Origin: Eumeta japonica
Lineage: Eukaryota > Arthropoda > Insecta > Lepidoptera > Psychidae
Assembly (NCBI GenBank): GCA_005406025.1
Contig: BGZK01000154.1
Coordinates: forward strand, 1 to 64,000
Direction: 5' to 3'
DNA: 64,000 bases
Shown: positions 25,601-36,091 of the stretch, one piece after another
How positions within the stretch are numbered: the stretch's first letter is position 1
Layout: each line of letters begins with the position of its first letter
Position numbers and translations under genes: made by a program
Notes under the pieces: model-generated
Databases searched by the model: none
What the model was told of the DNA's origin: nothing
The model's input: the letters and a program-made list of their open reading frames with translations, nothing else

Positions 25601-28600
25601 TTTCGGGTAATTTCGTCGAAAATACAGCCACGCCTTTGTTAAAATCTCATCATTAGTAATTTCTTCTTGCTTCGCTGTGCCCAAATGAAAATATGTCATT
25701 ATTTCACTTTAGACAAGCTCCTGCTCTCTATTCCAATATCAATCTAGATTTATTCTAGAGTATAGCTGCTGTCCTTCTGATATTTATACACTTAATTTTT
25801 TTGGAAAAAAGTATGCGAAACTTTGCTACGATCCATTCAGTCGTTGCGGAGGCGAGTTCGGACAAACATACAGACAGTCAGTCAATTTAATTATATTACA
25901 TACAGACCACGACACCGTCCCGTGTTACGCGACCCGTACTCGTGCGTTCCTCTCGATCCTGACAGTGGTGACGGTGAATGCGTAAAACCGAAAAACATTT
26001 GCCGTGTGACGCGCATAAAGTGTTTTCTCGGAATCTGTCTCGGAAAAAGTCTATATTCTAACTGAAGTCATACAGACCGATTCGCGGACCCAGAAAGCAC
26101 ACGAACTAAATATAATTATCGAAGGGTTATTTTAATTATAAGTCACTTCTCTATTGGAATTACCAGAACTTATCGGCTGAATATCCAAACATTCCATAGC
26201 TATCGGCCAGGGCGGTATCTATCTTATCGCGCGTGCGGCGCCGGCCGTGTCTTTTACGTGATCATCCTTGAAAGCGACTGCGATGTATCTGCGAGGCGGT
26301 CGTGCTGCGGGTGCGCCGAGTGGCGGCTGACCGCCTCAGACGTTGACAGCTCCCGGCAGTCGCGTCGCAGATGCTAACTCTTCACCAATCACCTCTCAGG
26401 ACCGCGCGTCGCCGTCTCGAGGCTGCGCGTTTTCTGGTATTTTTTTGTTCCAGCTCTCCCATTGATATAAATTATTGCCGTTTTCATGAATGTCTAATAA
26501 TTTTCATTTCAATATTGCGTAATTTTATTCAAAATGACGTGTTTTAAGCCTTCGTTTATACCATGTTTCATTTTTGTGAAATTCTTTAGTTTCAGACCAA
26601 AGTAGCGCTGGTATTCCAAAGTGTAATGAGTCATACCCACAGTTTCAATGAACTTCGTTGAATAAATCGTCATATTACCAAATAAAAAATTACAGAAAGA
26701 AAAATATTCTCAATAGATTGAATGATTGGTAAATAACTTGAATGAATAATTAAAGACATTGATCAAAATATTAAAAAGGTTCAATAATTTGTTAAGAACA
26801 TTAAACAGACGGTTCAAAATATTAAAAAGCAGCAAAGTATTGAGTCAGTTCCTAAATTTTAATAACATGATTATCCCGATTAAATAAACCGGTGAAAAGA
26901 TTAAATAAAACACTGAATCGATGTAATGAAGTACGCACGGCAGCCCTCGTCTGTGTACGGTCACCGTGATGCATAAAAAGGAATTAATTTTCGTCCCCCT
27001 GATCATTCACTTGTTTCGGCAATTCGTGGATTTCATTACGACGCAACTAAACTATGCTGTTGTGAAGTTAGTCACGAAAGTGTCGCAATGGCATAAAATA
27101 AGAACGCGGGGCAGAAGAAGGATGGGTCGAGGAACGTTACAACTGCGCATTGCACCATTCGCAGGCAATTCAGAGCGGTACTGTACTCTGGCGATGAGTG
27201 TACTTTCGCGTAGAGACGTCTATATTCTAAACAACGATATCAATATATCACAAGTAAATACTGTATTTGCGAAGGTGTGAGCGATCGTGCCATAACATTT
27301 TTGGGGACGTCGTCGTGTTTACAAGCGATCCTTTACCGACCTAAAGTTAAAACTCTGCAACATACAACTTTCTTCGTAAAGAGGCATCTAAAGCGAAAAG
27401 AATTTTTTAAATCGAATATACAGTTTTCGACTGTCTGTTTATACGGTCGTACAAACGTACAAACCGACTCTTCGACTTTTTATATTGGTACAGTTGTAGT
27501 AAAATAGTTGAAACTGAAAGTGGTGAAGTTGAAGACGGCGTGACCGCCGATAGCTCGCCCTTCCCACGGCCGCCCCGAGCGCGTCTCGCCGGTGGACCGG
27601 CGCCGGCGCTGACGGCGGTCGACGTAACAACGCGCTCGTGGAGCCCCGCCCGTATTTCACGACGCGTGTTCAGTGTTGTTTATATAATTATCTTGCGTTA
27701 TCAAAGCAATTACGGAATATTTGCTCGCGCCGTTAACGACGGGCACACTGACCTTAATGTCGAACGAAGTTATTGTTTTTGTCGCCGCTCACAAAGGACG
27801 GTGGTAATTAAAAAGTCGGCCGATCGCGGCCCGGCCCGCGAGGGCGGGTCCGCCTCATCGCGAGCTCGAGTCCTTTTCCGTGAAATTGTATGGAAAAAGA
27901 AGAAATAAACAATTTTCAATTTAATTCAGCTTTCCCCATTCGATGGAGCTCTCTGGGATGACGTGCCGTAATAATGCCGAAATAAAATATAAGGTCGTAG
28001 GCCAAGTTCGGGACGGCCTTGAGCGCTTCGAGTTTCCGAAACTTAATTTTAAAGCTTCCATAATGCATAGATGGAATAAATTTAAAACAATGGAATAGCG
28101 AACGCCGTAATAAAATGAATTCGATCCTTGGTTTACGTTTATACATATATTTGTAATATTACAAAAAGCAGTATATTTAATGAATTGGCTCGAAATATCC
28201 ATTTGCCGATCCGCTCTGTAATGGCCGATTTTTGTCTACGCTTGATATAAAACGTGGAAGTAAAGTCGACGGTCCGTAGTGCTCAGGTAATAAACAAAAT
28301 GACTGTTTTTGGAAAAACTGCTCTACGTTTGTCAACAGTAAACAATAATTAAGTTTTTTATGTATGGAAAATAAATTCTAAAAGCCATAAGCAATGTAAA
28401 AGTTTTTCCAAAAATGCTAAAAAGTTAGATATTGTAAACGTCTCACCGCAAGAACATAATGCAAAGTTATAAGTGACAATCTCGTACGACGAAATTCAAC
28501 AATTGTATGTCTAAATTCTGCAATCCGTTTCTGTCAAGATTGCTTTGAGGTAGTCTGCATTTTAATTTTTTATATATACATACATAATATATACATAACG

Positions 28601-28995
28601 TATTTAAATTTTCAAAATACTTGATAAAAGCAAATAAACAGTGCAAAATTGTCAACCTTTATTCGATCAAACAAAACGGCGTTTACATAGACGTGACGAA
28701 AAACACTCTGATTGGTATTGAATCAATTATGACCGATTGATGCTTTTTTTAGGATTCCAAGCCATAATGGCAAAAATGGAACCTTACAATATGTACATTG
28801 ATGAAATTTATAATGTAGGTGTCTTGTATGAGCCGCTACTTTATTTGGTAGTTAAATATTAAAAATATGTGTTTAAAGAGGGCTGGGGGGGGCTGCGCTG
28901 CGCTCCATACATGTAACAGAAGCTAAAAAAAAAATTGGGTGCGTGTACTTATGTACGCGCGTGAGAAGTTATACTTGTTCGGGAAGATATACAAA
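22623..28995. other. Intergenic or intronic DNA, no gene recognised
   Basis: CpG-rich blocks lie at about 23,010-23,560, 26,200-26,450 and 27,530-27,870. The frames over the first (162 codons minus, 102 plus) overlap each other on opposite strands, have no domain and look compositional. An 8-bp perfect stem lies at 25,424-25,431/25,439-25,446, and a 10-bp stem (gaataactgc/gcagttattc) around 24,283-24,349 encloses a 6-bp one. The right part is AT-rich. Confidence 0.4.
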
Positions 28996-29304
28996 CGAGC
29001 CCAAACTCGATGGGGTTGCGTTGTTTAATTACGGAGTTCCTATGGCCACCTTCCAGCTCCATCATCAGACTCTGGTTACCATATAGTACCAAAGTACTCG
29101 TCAGAATCAAACGAGCCCAAACTCGATGGGGTTGCGTTGTTTAATTACGGAGTTCCATGGCCACCTTCCAGCTCCATCATCAGACTCTGGTTACCATATA
29201 GTACCAAAGTACTCGTCAAGACGAATCAAACGAGCCCAAACTCGATGGGGTTGCGTCGTTTAATTACGGAGTTCCTATGGCCACCTTCCAGCTCCATCAT
29301 CAGA
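28996..29304. repeat. Tandem repeat, 2.6 units of 116-119 bp
   Basis: Units begin at 28,996, 29,112 and 29,231, each starting cgagcccaaactcgatgggg. Units 1 and 2 differ only by a one-base and a four-base indel. Unit 3 has one substitution and ends at about 29,304 after 74 bp. Such near identity means recent expansion or homogenisation. On the minus strand the unit contains gatgatggagctggaaggtg. It is not CRISPR-like: there are no unique spacers. The 82-codon frame across it is produced by the repeat. Confidence 0.9.
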
Positions 29305-29864
29305 TCAGCTCTATGTCATAATAATATTGCATTGTCATGCGATTTATACATGCATGCAAAATTTCATTTAAATTTTAAAAATTAAATAAATATTTTTTTA
29401 TTTTCTTATATTAAATGTACATAAATTCTTTTAAAAGCACTTTAAGGTGTTTAAGCAACTTTTCTGATTGCGTGAATAATTTCGGAAATAATCGCTCCGA
29501 AAATTGCAGAAATTGTGTCCCCCTCTCTTTTCTAAGTCGTATGTACAAAAATATGAAAAAAAAACAAAGGTAAAGCTTAACAAATAATTTCTATGAAAAT
29601 CATTTTGAACATGGTGAGATATACTGTTTTCGAGTTATTGCTAACAAAGTGCACTTCTCAACAAAAGGACGTAAGTGCCATGAAGACACGCTCTTTTGCT
29701 GATGCACTAGTTTATGCAACAGTTTACACTAGTTTAATAGTATTGATCGACATACCTATTTGTATTTTTAGTTATAGGCGACTAAAGTGCTTATAACTAT
29801 TCTGAGCGGGAAACATTGAAAAAGTGTAACAACGTATTTCTTCGTCTTTTGTATTATCGATGTC
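29305..29864. other. AT-rich spacer
   Basis: A gcatgcaaaatttcatttaa phrase near 29,352 may be the tail of the element carrying the tandem repeat. No gene is seen. Confidence 0.35.
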
Positions 29865-30230
29865 AATCTCAATTTAGATTTCGCTTTCGATTCCGATCCC
29901 ACACCCGTTTTCAACCCCAGTCTCGTTCTCAATTTCGGTTTCGCTTTTGATTCTGATCCTATTTCCATTCTTGATTCAGTTTCCCGTTTCCCTTTCAATT
30001 CTGATTCCGCTACAAATCACGGTTCCGATTTGGATGAAGACGTGGGCAAACAATTCCTTCATCTTTTTTATCTCGATACTGATTAGGCTTCTGATTCTGA
30101 TGCCGATCCCACATTCATTTTTGTTGACCCCGCTCTCATTTCAAATTTTGGAACCGATTCTGGCTCTCGATTCTGTTCCCCGTCCCGTTTTCGATTTCGA
30201 CACCGCTACCAGCACTAAACTTAAAGCATA
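29865..30230 (-). repeat. Degenerate GATTCC-type array (inverse of the other three)
   Basis: Pyrimidine-rich words such as tcgattccgatccc, ttttgattctgatcc, attccgctac and tcgattctgttcccc follow each other for about 360 bp. In reverse complement this is the GGAATC-like array seen at 5.1, 16.1 and 20.7 kb. The Leu/Ile/Pro-rich plus frame and Lys/Ser/Glu-rich minus frame over it are by-products. Confidence 0.55.
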
Positions 30231-30557
30231 GTAACGATCTTAAATTTAATTTGGTGGAAATTGGTAAAAAAACAATATTTTATCAATCATCTTTTGCAGA
30301 TTGAGGAGTGAAGGTTTAGGAAAATTAAAATTTGTATCTTTGTGCATTTGTGGATAATAAATCTGAAAATAATAATAAAAGAATTATCTGAAGAAAAAAA
30401 AATGTACTCGACAGCTACATCACGTATCAGAACATAAACTATCTTATCTATCAAGTTGGACCAAATTATATGTAATGGACAACATTTCACTGAATTTGGC
30501 TGACTGGTTTCGGAACTTAAAGTAAACAAACATCGTGTCATGAGACTTTATTATATG
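30231..30557. other. AT-rich spacer before mariner copy 2
   Basis: I see no recognisable gene or element. Confidence 0.35.
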
Positions 30558-31838
30558 TTAGGTCGGGTAAAAAGTTTTTTTATATTTCATAGGTTTCCTT
30601 TGGTTGTGATATATCTGGCTAGTTTTGATACCATTAAATAGATGGAATTTTAAAAAAAGAAAAGTAAAAACAGTGTTCCGCCATTTTTATATTGTTTTTC
30701 TGTCCACGAAATAAGGAAATCTAATATATAAATTCTATACATTTTGAAGTTTTATTACAAAAAGGGGAAAAACGCGACACAAACCGCGAAAAAAATTTAT
30801 GACGTTTATATTACTACAGTGTATAGTGTACATGTATATTAATACAGTGTCGGTAAGAGTAGCACAAAACTGGTTCAAGCGTCTTCAGTCCGATAATTTT
30901 GATGTCAAAGATGAACCTCGCTCAGGTCAGCCTAATACGGATAAAATCGATGGCATTTTGGAAAAAGTAGTGCAAGATCGGCAAATTCATTCTTACGTCA
31001 TAGCCGAAGACCTAGGGATTGACCACAAAACAATTTTTACCCATTTTTAAAAAGCTGGATGTACAAAATAGCTCGATACTTGGGTCCCACACAAGCTCAT
31101 TAGAATAAATCCAATGAATCGTATAGTTATATCCATTTCTCTATAGATACGCAATAAAATCGAAACGTTTTTGAAAATATTGATCACTGGCCATGAAAAA
31201 TGGATTATCTACGACAAGAACGTGCGAAAAAGGCCAAAAGGTAAGCAAGCTCCATAGACTATAAAAAAACCCGGATTAACTCGTAATAAGTTGATGCTAC
31301 ATGTATGGTGGAACTGGAAGACTATTATTCTTTATGTGCTTTTATTGTTCAGAAAACCATCAATTCGGATCTTTACTGCCAACAGCTGATGAGACTCAAG
31401 CAAGAAGTAAAGAAAAAACGGCCGGAATTTATCAACAGAAAGGGGGGGTTTCTCCCTACGACGCCATACCACACACATAATTTGCCACTTAGCAAATATT
31501 GAGAGAGTTTGGTTGGCAAGTGTCAATGCATCCACCATATACCCCTGACCTTGCATCCTCAGATTTTCACCAGTTTCCGTCTCTTTAGAATTCTTTAGAT
31601 AATGTCAAGTTAACAGCAAGAGAGGATTGTCAAAATTACTTGTCGCTCTTTACTATCGTACTCTTTTAATCAGAAGTTTTAAACTTTCCACAGAAATAGA
31701 ATTATGTCGCTTCCTACAAAATGTCAATTAGTTTTTGAAATAAATGGCATGATTGTTTTATAATTGTATATATAAAATATTATGGAAAATTGTCTTGAAT
31801 TTGGATATAAAATATTAAAAACTTTATTCCCGACTTAT
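30558..31838 (+). mobile_element. Mariner copy 2, full length but inactive
   Basis: The left end TTAGGTCGGGTAAAAAG and right end ...actttattcccgactta (31,821-31,837) form inverted ends about 1.28 kb apart, the usual mariner size. Open fragments cover the DNA-binding half (30,850-31,050: VSVRVAQNWFKRLQSDNF then DEPRSGQP) and a later part (31,354-31,440: INSDLYCQQLMRLKQEVK). The first catalytic motif reads ITGHEKWIIYD (31,184-31,216), with Asp changed to His. An in-frame TAG follows in APxT (31,253-31,258), where copy 1 has Gln. The third motif survives as PDLASSD near 31,543-31,563. Several frameshifts and stops are present. The element abuts a non-LTR fragment on its right. Confidence 0.88.
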
Positions 31839-31853
31839 ATATAAAACTTTAAC

Positions 31854-32405
31854 TTAACAGACCACTAAGACGTTGTCTGTGTTAACCTTGATGCCACGGT
31901 ACACTCTCGTATCAATTCTACTTCGCACCCGATCGTCCACAATTACAGTCTGTCATGCTTTTGACTTCTCCTCTCGGCTAAGTATATGAGTGTATCCTTG
32001 CGAGGTCAATCATAGTATTTGTCACATACAAGCTTGGCATAGTAGGAGAAGGCAATCAGCATTCTCATTCACACTTTCATCTTCAAATTCACCTAGGACT
32101 TCCTCATATCCATCTCACAATACATTCACCCAGCCATTAAAATGACCTAACATGACGATCCTTTCATTTCTGTCACATTTCACTAATATGTCTTTTACAT
32201 CAGCCCAAAACTTCTTCCGCTCCTCGAGCGGCTTGGACAAATCTGGGGCGTATGCGCCTAAAATAACAATCCGTGTCAGTCCAGTTTTAACCCGGAGCGA
32301 GAGTAGCCTTGGACTTACATCTTCGTTACGGTTTACACATCCAGGTAATCTTTCGAATAGGATGAAGCCAACACCGCCGATCGAAACGCTGTTTGCGACA
32401 TTCAA
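31854..32405 (-). pseudogene. Non-LTR retrotransposon endonuclease fragment (craniofacial development protein 2-like)
   Basis: The minus strand encodes part of an apurinic-endonuclease-type domain of a LINE, of the type often mislabelled craniofacial development protein 2-like. A 96-codon open segment (32,405-32,118) contains VGFILFERLPGCVNR, ILGAYAPDLSKPLEER and FWADVKDILVKCDRNERIVM, then LGHFNGW. The same frame continues with in-frame stops (first TGA just after NVL) through FEDESVNENADCLLL and IDTRVYRGIKVNTD to a stop at 31,856-31,854. Two active-site positions are altered: GDFN reads GHFN and the terminal DH reads DN. No reverse transcriptase remains. The fragment ends 15 bp from mariner copy 2. 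Confidence 0.8.
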
Positions 32406-32504
32406 AAGTGGCCACTCGATTTAGAATTCCTGAAACGTTGAGCTGATTCCGCCCGGTAGACATTGAGGAACGTCAAGAATAAAGCTATTAGATTTTTTTT
32501 TTTA

Positions 32505-32945
32505 AATAATTTTTAGACTACTCTACCGATCGATACGAAAATCTAATTAGCCCTTTTTCCCAAATATTTGTATCGACTGCCATAAACCGCATAAAAATTG
32601 ATTGATCCATTCAAGAGATATCGTGGGAGAAAAATTTTTCCAAAAGTATTTGTTACAGTATTTTTAGAACTACTGTATAGATAAATTCCAAAATCTAAAA
32701 AATCAAGCAACCATTGCTAAATACATGAAAATCGGTTAATGTGTTTAAGAGATTGTGGTGTATAAAAATTATTCAAAGTATTATTTTTACAATATTTTTT
32801 GAACTACTCTATAAATTCCAAAATCTAGCCAGCTATTTTCCTTACAAAAACAAAGTCGATATTTGCAAAACGTATTAAAATCGGTTGTTCGATCGAGAGA
32901 TATCGTTAATGAAAAACTGAAAATAAAAGGTTCTTTTTCCAAAAC
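32505..32945. repeat. Three diverged tandem units of about 135-150 bp
   Basis: Units start near 32,510, 32,661 and 32,795. Each opens ttttttaga/gaactactcta, has a middle aaaatcta word and ends with a form of aaaatcggttgatc followed by gagatatcgtg. The units are too diverged for recent expansion. Confidence 0.6.
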
Positions 32946-33460
32946 AACATGTAAAATTGTTTTTTTTTTTTTTTAATTTTTAAATTCATTATGAAAAAAA
33001 TAAAATTCTTGATGATTGGATGTATGATACTTGATCATCCTTTCCTGTTTAAAAAACTGCGTCTGATGTCGTAACGAAATTCAAAATCTAACAACCCGTT
33101 CGAATGTATTGTAGTTGAAACTTTAAAAAAAAAGCTTTTTTTTAGTACATATAGATTTTTGAATTCGAAGAACCCGTATTTTATTAGGACTATATTTTTA
33201 AGCTCAGAGAGCTTGAAAGAGCACTAAAATTGATCTTTTGAGCATGGTGAGCCCAATAATTTACAGCTCCTTTATTTTTAAACACAGCTCGAAATTAGGG
33301 AGAAGTTTCAGGCATGGCCTACAGGATCAACCGTATTTCAGTCGTTTTTATTTATAATATATTTTCTAATCGCCTATCGTATTTAAAGATCACTTTTGAA
33401 TCAACTATCATAGACGGTAAAACGATATAAATATAGGTCGTATTAAAAGTACACTATGTG
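32946..33460. other. AT-rich spacer upstream of the GPCR-like exon
   Basis: It includes a T-run at about 32,961-32,974. No gene is seen. Confidence 0.35.
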
Positions 33461-33787
33461 ATCGCCGAGCACTGGAGACGGTCGACTTGAATTGTTATGT
33501 AGCGGAGGGGGGCGCGCGCCGCGACGCGCCCGCGGCCGCCGCGCCGGCCAGTCGACGTGCAACAGCCGAGCGGGAAAGACGCGATCGCGTGTTCCCGGCT
33601 AGCAGCTGTTACAAAACTTTACTCGGCAACTAGTTGAATCTTCGCGACAGAAGTTGCAGCTCGCGGATCGGGCCGCCGTGTCCGGGCCCAGGTTATCGAG
33701 TGCGTTCGACTATTCAGTGTTTTTGTTCGATTGTGATGAAAGTTTCGGCCGTCCGCTCGACCGGAGTGTCGGACTGGCGCTGAAGCC
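33461..33787 (+). promoter_or_regulatory. CpG-rich promoter / 5' leader candidate of the GPCR-like exon
   Basis: The block is rich in CpG, including a run of GC words at 33,510-33,550. It contains an arthropod-type initiator, TCAGT, at 33,714-33,718. If transcription starts at its A (33,716), the leader before the main start is about 72 nt and includes a short upstream ORF. No TATA box at the expected distance is visible. The initiator assignment is inference. Confidence 0.35.
33736..33783 (+). CDS. Upstream ORF (15 codons) before the GPCR-like start
   Basis: ATG at 33,736 (context gtgATGa, G at -3) opens a 15-codon frame, MKVSAVRSTGVSDWR, that stops at TGA 33,781-33,783, four bases before the main ATG. 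A uORF ending this close would be expected to lower main-ORF initiation. It is only relevant if transcription starts upstream of 33,736. Confidence 0.35.
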   Translation: MKVSAVRSTGVSDWR

Positions 33788-33924
33788 ATGGCGACGGAAC
33801 TGGACAGCGACCGGTCGGTCGAAGATGTAGTTCTGTTGGTGTTGTACCTGTTCTCGACGGCGGCCAACGCCCTGGCACTGCTGGTGTTCTGCAGGAGGCC
33901 CGGGCTCCGGACGGTCTCCAATCG
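33788..33924 (+). CDS. 5' coding exon of a rhodopsin-like GPCR (TM1 and first intracellular loop)
   Basis: The frame starts at ATG 33,788 in a strong context (gccATGg) and encodes 45 complete residues plus two bases of a codon. After a short acidic N-terminus (DSDRSVED), residues 14-34 form a hydrophobic helix, VVLLVLYLFSTAANALALLV, with Asn27 in the place of the conserved TM1 Asn (N1.50). Residues 35-46, CRRPGLRTVSNR, are a typical basic first intracellular loop of class A receptors, where TM2 usually follows directly after SNxF. A donor (TCG|GTCAGT, 33,925) falls exactly there in phase 2. The reading frame runs on into the intron without similarity. No TM2-TM7 exon was found downstream, so the rest probably lies beyond the window after an intron longer than 30 kb. 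The orthologue is unknown; an orphan or amine-like receptor is possible. A chance hydrophobic frame is the main alternative. Confidence 0.6.
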
Positions 33925-35878
33925 GTCAGTATTCTGTCGTACCTCGCATGTGAATCGGATCGAGCTTGAAATATCAATTGAACCGAAGTCATTTACAAAT
34001 TAATTATGTGTTATATTATTATGATAAAAAATCTTATATTAACCGAATTGATATTGTCTTTTTAAACTATTAATTGAAAAAGTTTTAAAATGTATATCGT
34101 TTAAAGACTCAACAATATGCTCATAGTGACAAAATATTACTAAATCTACTTTCATCGGTAACGGGAAAAGCCGTCAAAGCGGCTCCGTAACAAATCCACG
34201 AGACCTCGAAGCGATTCCGGCGAAATGAATCGCGGATCGACACCAGCTGTCCGCCGCGGGCTCGGCGGCTCGGTGTTAGCGGCGTCCGCGGCCGGCCGGC
34301 GCGGGGGCGCCCGCGGGTCAGACTTTACTTTCTAATTTAACGTCAATAAGTAACAAATGAAAATAAGAGACACCGAGCGTCAATAATTTTCGTTTAATCT
34401 CCGGTGCGACGAAGAGTTAAAAGGGCGACTCTCGATAGTGCTTACAAAAATAATTATCGTAAGTAATGAGATGCGCAGGCGCGGGCCGGCCGCCAACGGT
34501 CGCATATTCTTGGCCGGCCGCTGTCTTTCGCGTCGTTAGCTCGCACGCTGTCGCGGTGTATTTTCTTAACTCTACGATAATATATTATTTTCTCGGAGTA
34601 CAAGGTAATAATTTCCTTATCCATCTTTTTCATATAACTGGTAACATCTTGTTTTGTTCGGAATATGAAATAATATTTAATTTTTCCTCGTCGATCTTTC
34701 GCAAATAGAGGCTTTCCTCGCTAAACTTTTCCAAAGATTCCAAATGAGTCAACGTCGTTCCGCGAAGCCTCCGCGGCGCCGGCGTCGCGCCTGCCGTACC
34801 GGTTCGGCGCGTCTGCACGGCGAAAGGCGAAATCGAGGAGATACCACCGCCCAGTCTACTTAGTGTCCAGGCACCGACCTAGGTCCGGTGCTGTTTATTT
34901 CTTTTTATAAAATCTTCGTTTAAGAAAGATCCGCGATAAAGGAAGCTTTATTTTATTAAAGAGAATTTTCATCACCGAAGCGTCTCCAGATATAAAAATC
35001 GATATTTAGTTTCGATAAGAAATTAAATAAGAACGGACGGTCGACTGTAAATTAATATTTAAACGTGCTACCTATCTTCATAAAGAAAACTAAATTTTAG
35101 AATTATTTTAGTTACTTATCGGAAATCGTATACGTATAATTTTCATCATATCATCATATCGAATATCGAAAAACCGATCTTTCAAATCGGTCTTTAGATT
35201 ATGAGAATTAATGAACCGTTCACAAAATCTGAACAGAGTTATCGGTGTCGCCGAAAGCGTCGGCGACGACGCACTTCGGCGGCGGCCCCGTGCTCCGCGG
35301 GCGAACCCGCTTTAGAACTACCCAAACGTCGGCGATGTGCGGGTCCGGTGAGCCGTTGCGAAGTCGGGAGTGGGACGATTGTACTTCATTTCATAAGCAG
35401 CGATTCGTACGTCATTCGACCGGAGCTCGTTGAAGCGGTGGCCAGAGCACGACAGCTTTAGGGCGGCTATGGTCCTGTTTTTTATTAAAATCGGGAACAT
35501 GTGTGAAGCGCTGACATCGACACTTTCGGTACCTATTGGCTGTCGCCGCCCCCGAAGCTCGCGCCTCGTCCATTACTCGAGGCATCTTTTTAGGAAAAAT
35601 GGATACGTCCGTCTCGTTTTAAGATATCCAATTTGTTCCGTTACACCTAAGGAAAAAAAATAGAGGTCGTTAGGAGCTCTCGTCGGCATCTACCTTTGGA
35701 AAAAAAAGAATAAGTTCGAAGCCTCCTCTTGGCGGTCGTTCCGATCGGTGCGCCGACCGCAGTAGTTACTGTAATCTTATCCTAACTTAATCTTGACACC
35801 TGAAGTTCAGTGCGACGTAGTGCCGGTGATTTGCGAGGTCCGGTGAGCCGCAGGAGCCGCCGAGCTCGTCCGCTAGCA
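33925..35878. other. Putative GPCR first intron, left part, CpG-rich
   Basis: CpG-dense segments lie at about 34,180-34,320, 34,460-34,560, 34,750-34,860 and 35,240-35,460. Overlapping frames on both strands show no domain. I see no transposon. Confidence 0.35.
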
Positions 35879-36091
35879 CCCGCCGGCCGCCCGCGCCTGC
35901 CGCCCGCGCCCGCCGCCGCGCCTGCCGCCCGCGCCGCCGCCGCGCCCGCCGCCCGCCGCCGCCGCGCCCGCCGCCCGCGCCCGCCGCCCGCGCCTGCCGC
36001 CCGCCGCCGCCCGCGCCGCCGCCCGCGCCCGCCGCCCGCGCCCGCCCGCCGCCCGCCGCCCGCGCCCGCCGCCCGCGCCCGCCGCCCGCGC
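35879..36091. repeat. G+C-only minisatellite, about 210 bp without adenine
   Basis: From 35,881 to 36,090 the plus strand has no A and only three T. The words cgcccgcc, cgcccgcg and gcctgccgc recur with irregular spacing, giving strong C excess on plus and G excess on minus. Minus-strand GGG tracts are separated by 3-5 nt (GGGCGGCGGGCGCGGGCGG), which could allow G-quadruplexes. The Arg/Pro/Ala frames on plus and Arg/Ala/Gly frames on minus follow from the composition and are not called as genes. Confidence 0.92.

Noticed and set aside
28996..29304. CRISPR-like array
   Set aside because: Whole 116-119 bp units repeat with no unique spacers, and the setting is an insect genome.
33619..33992. 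Minus-strand ORFs over the GPCR-like exon
   Set aside because: They are antisense to the better supported plus-strand frame and show no protein family features.
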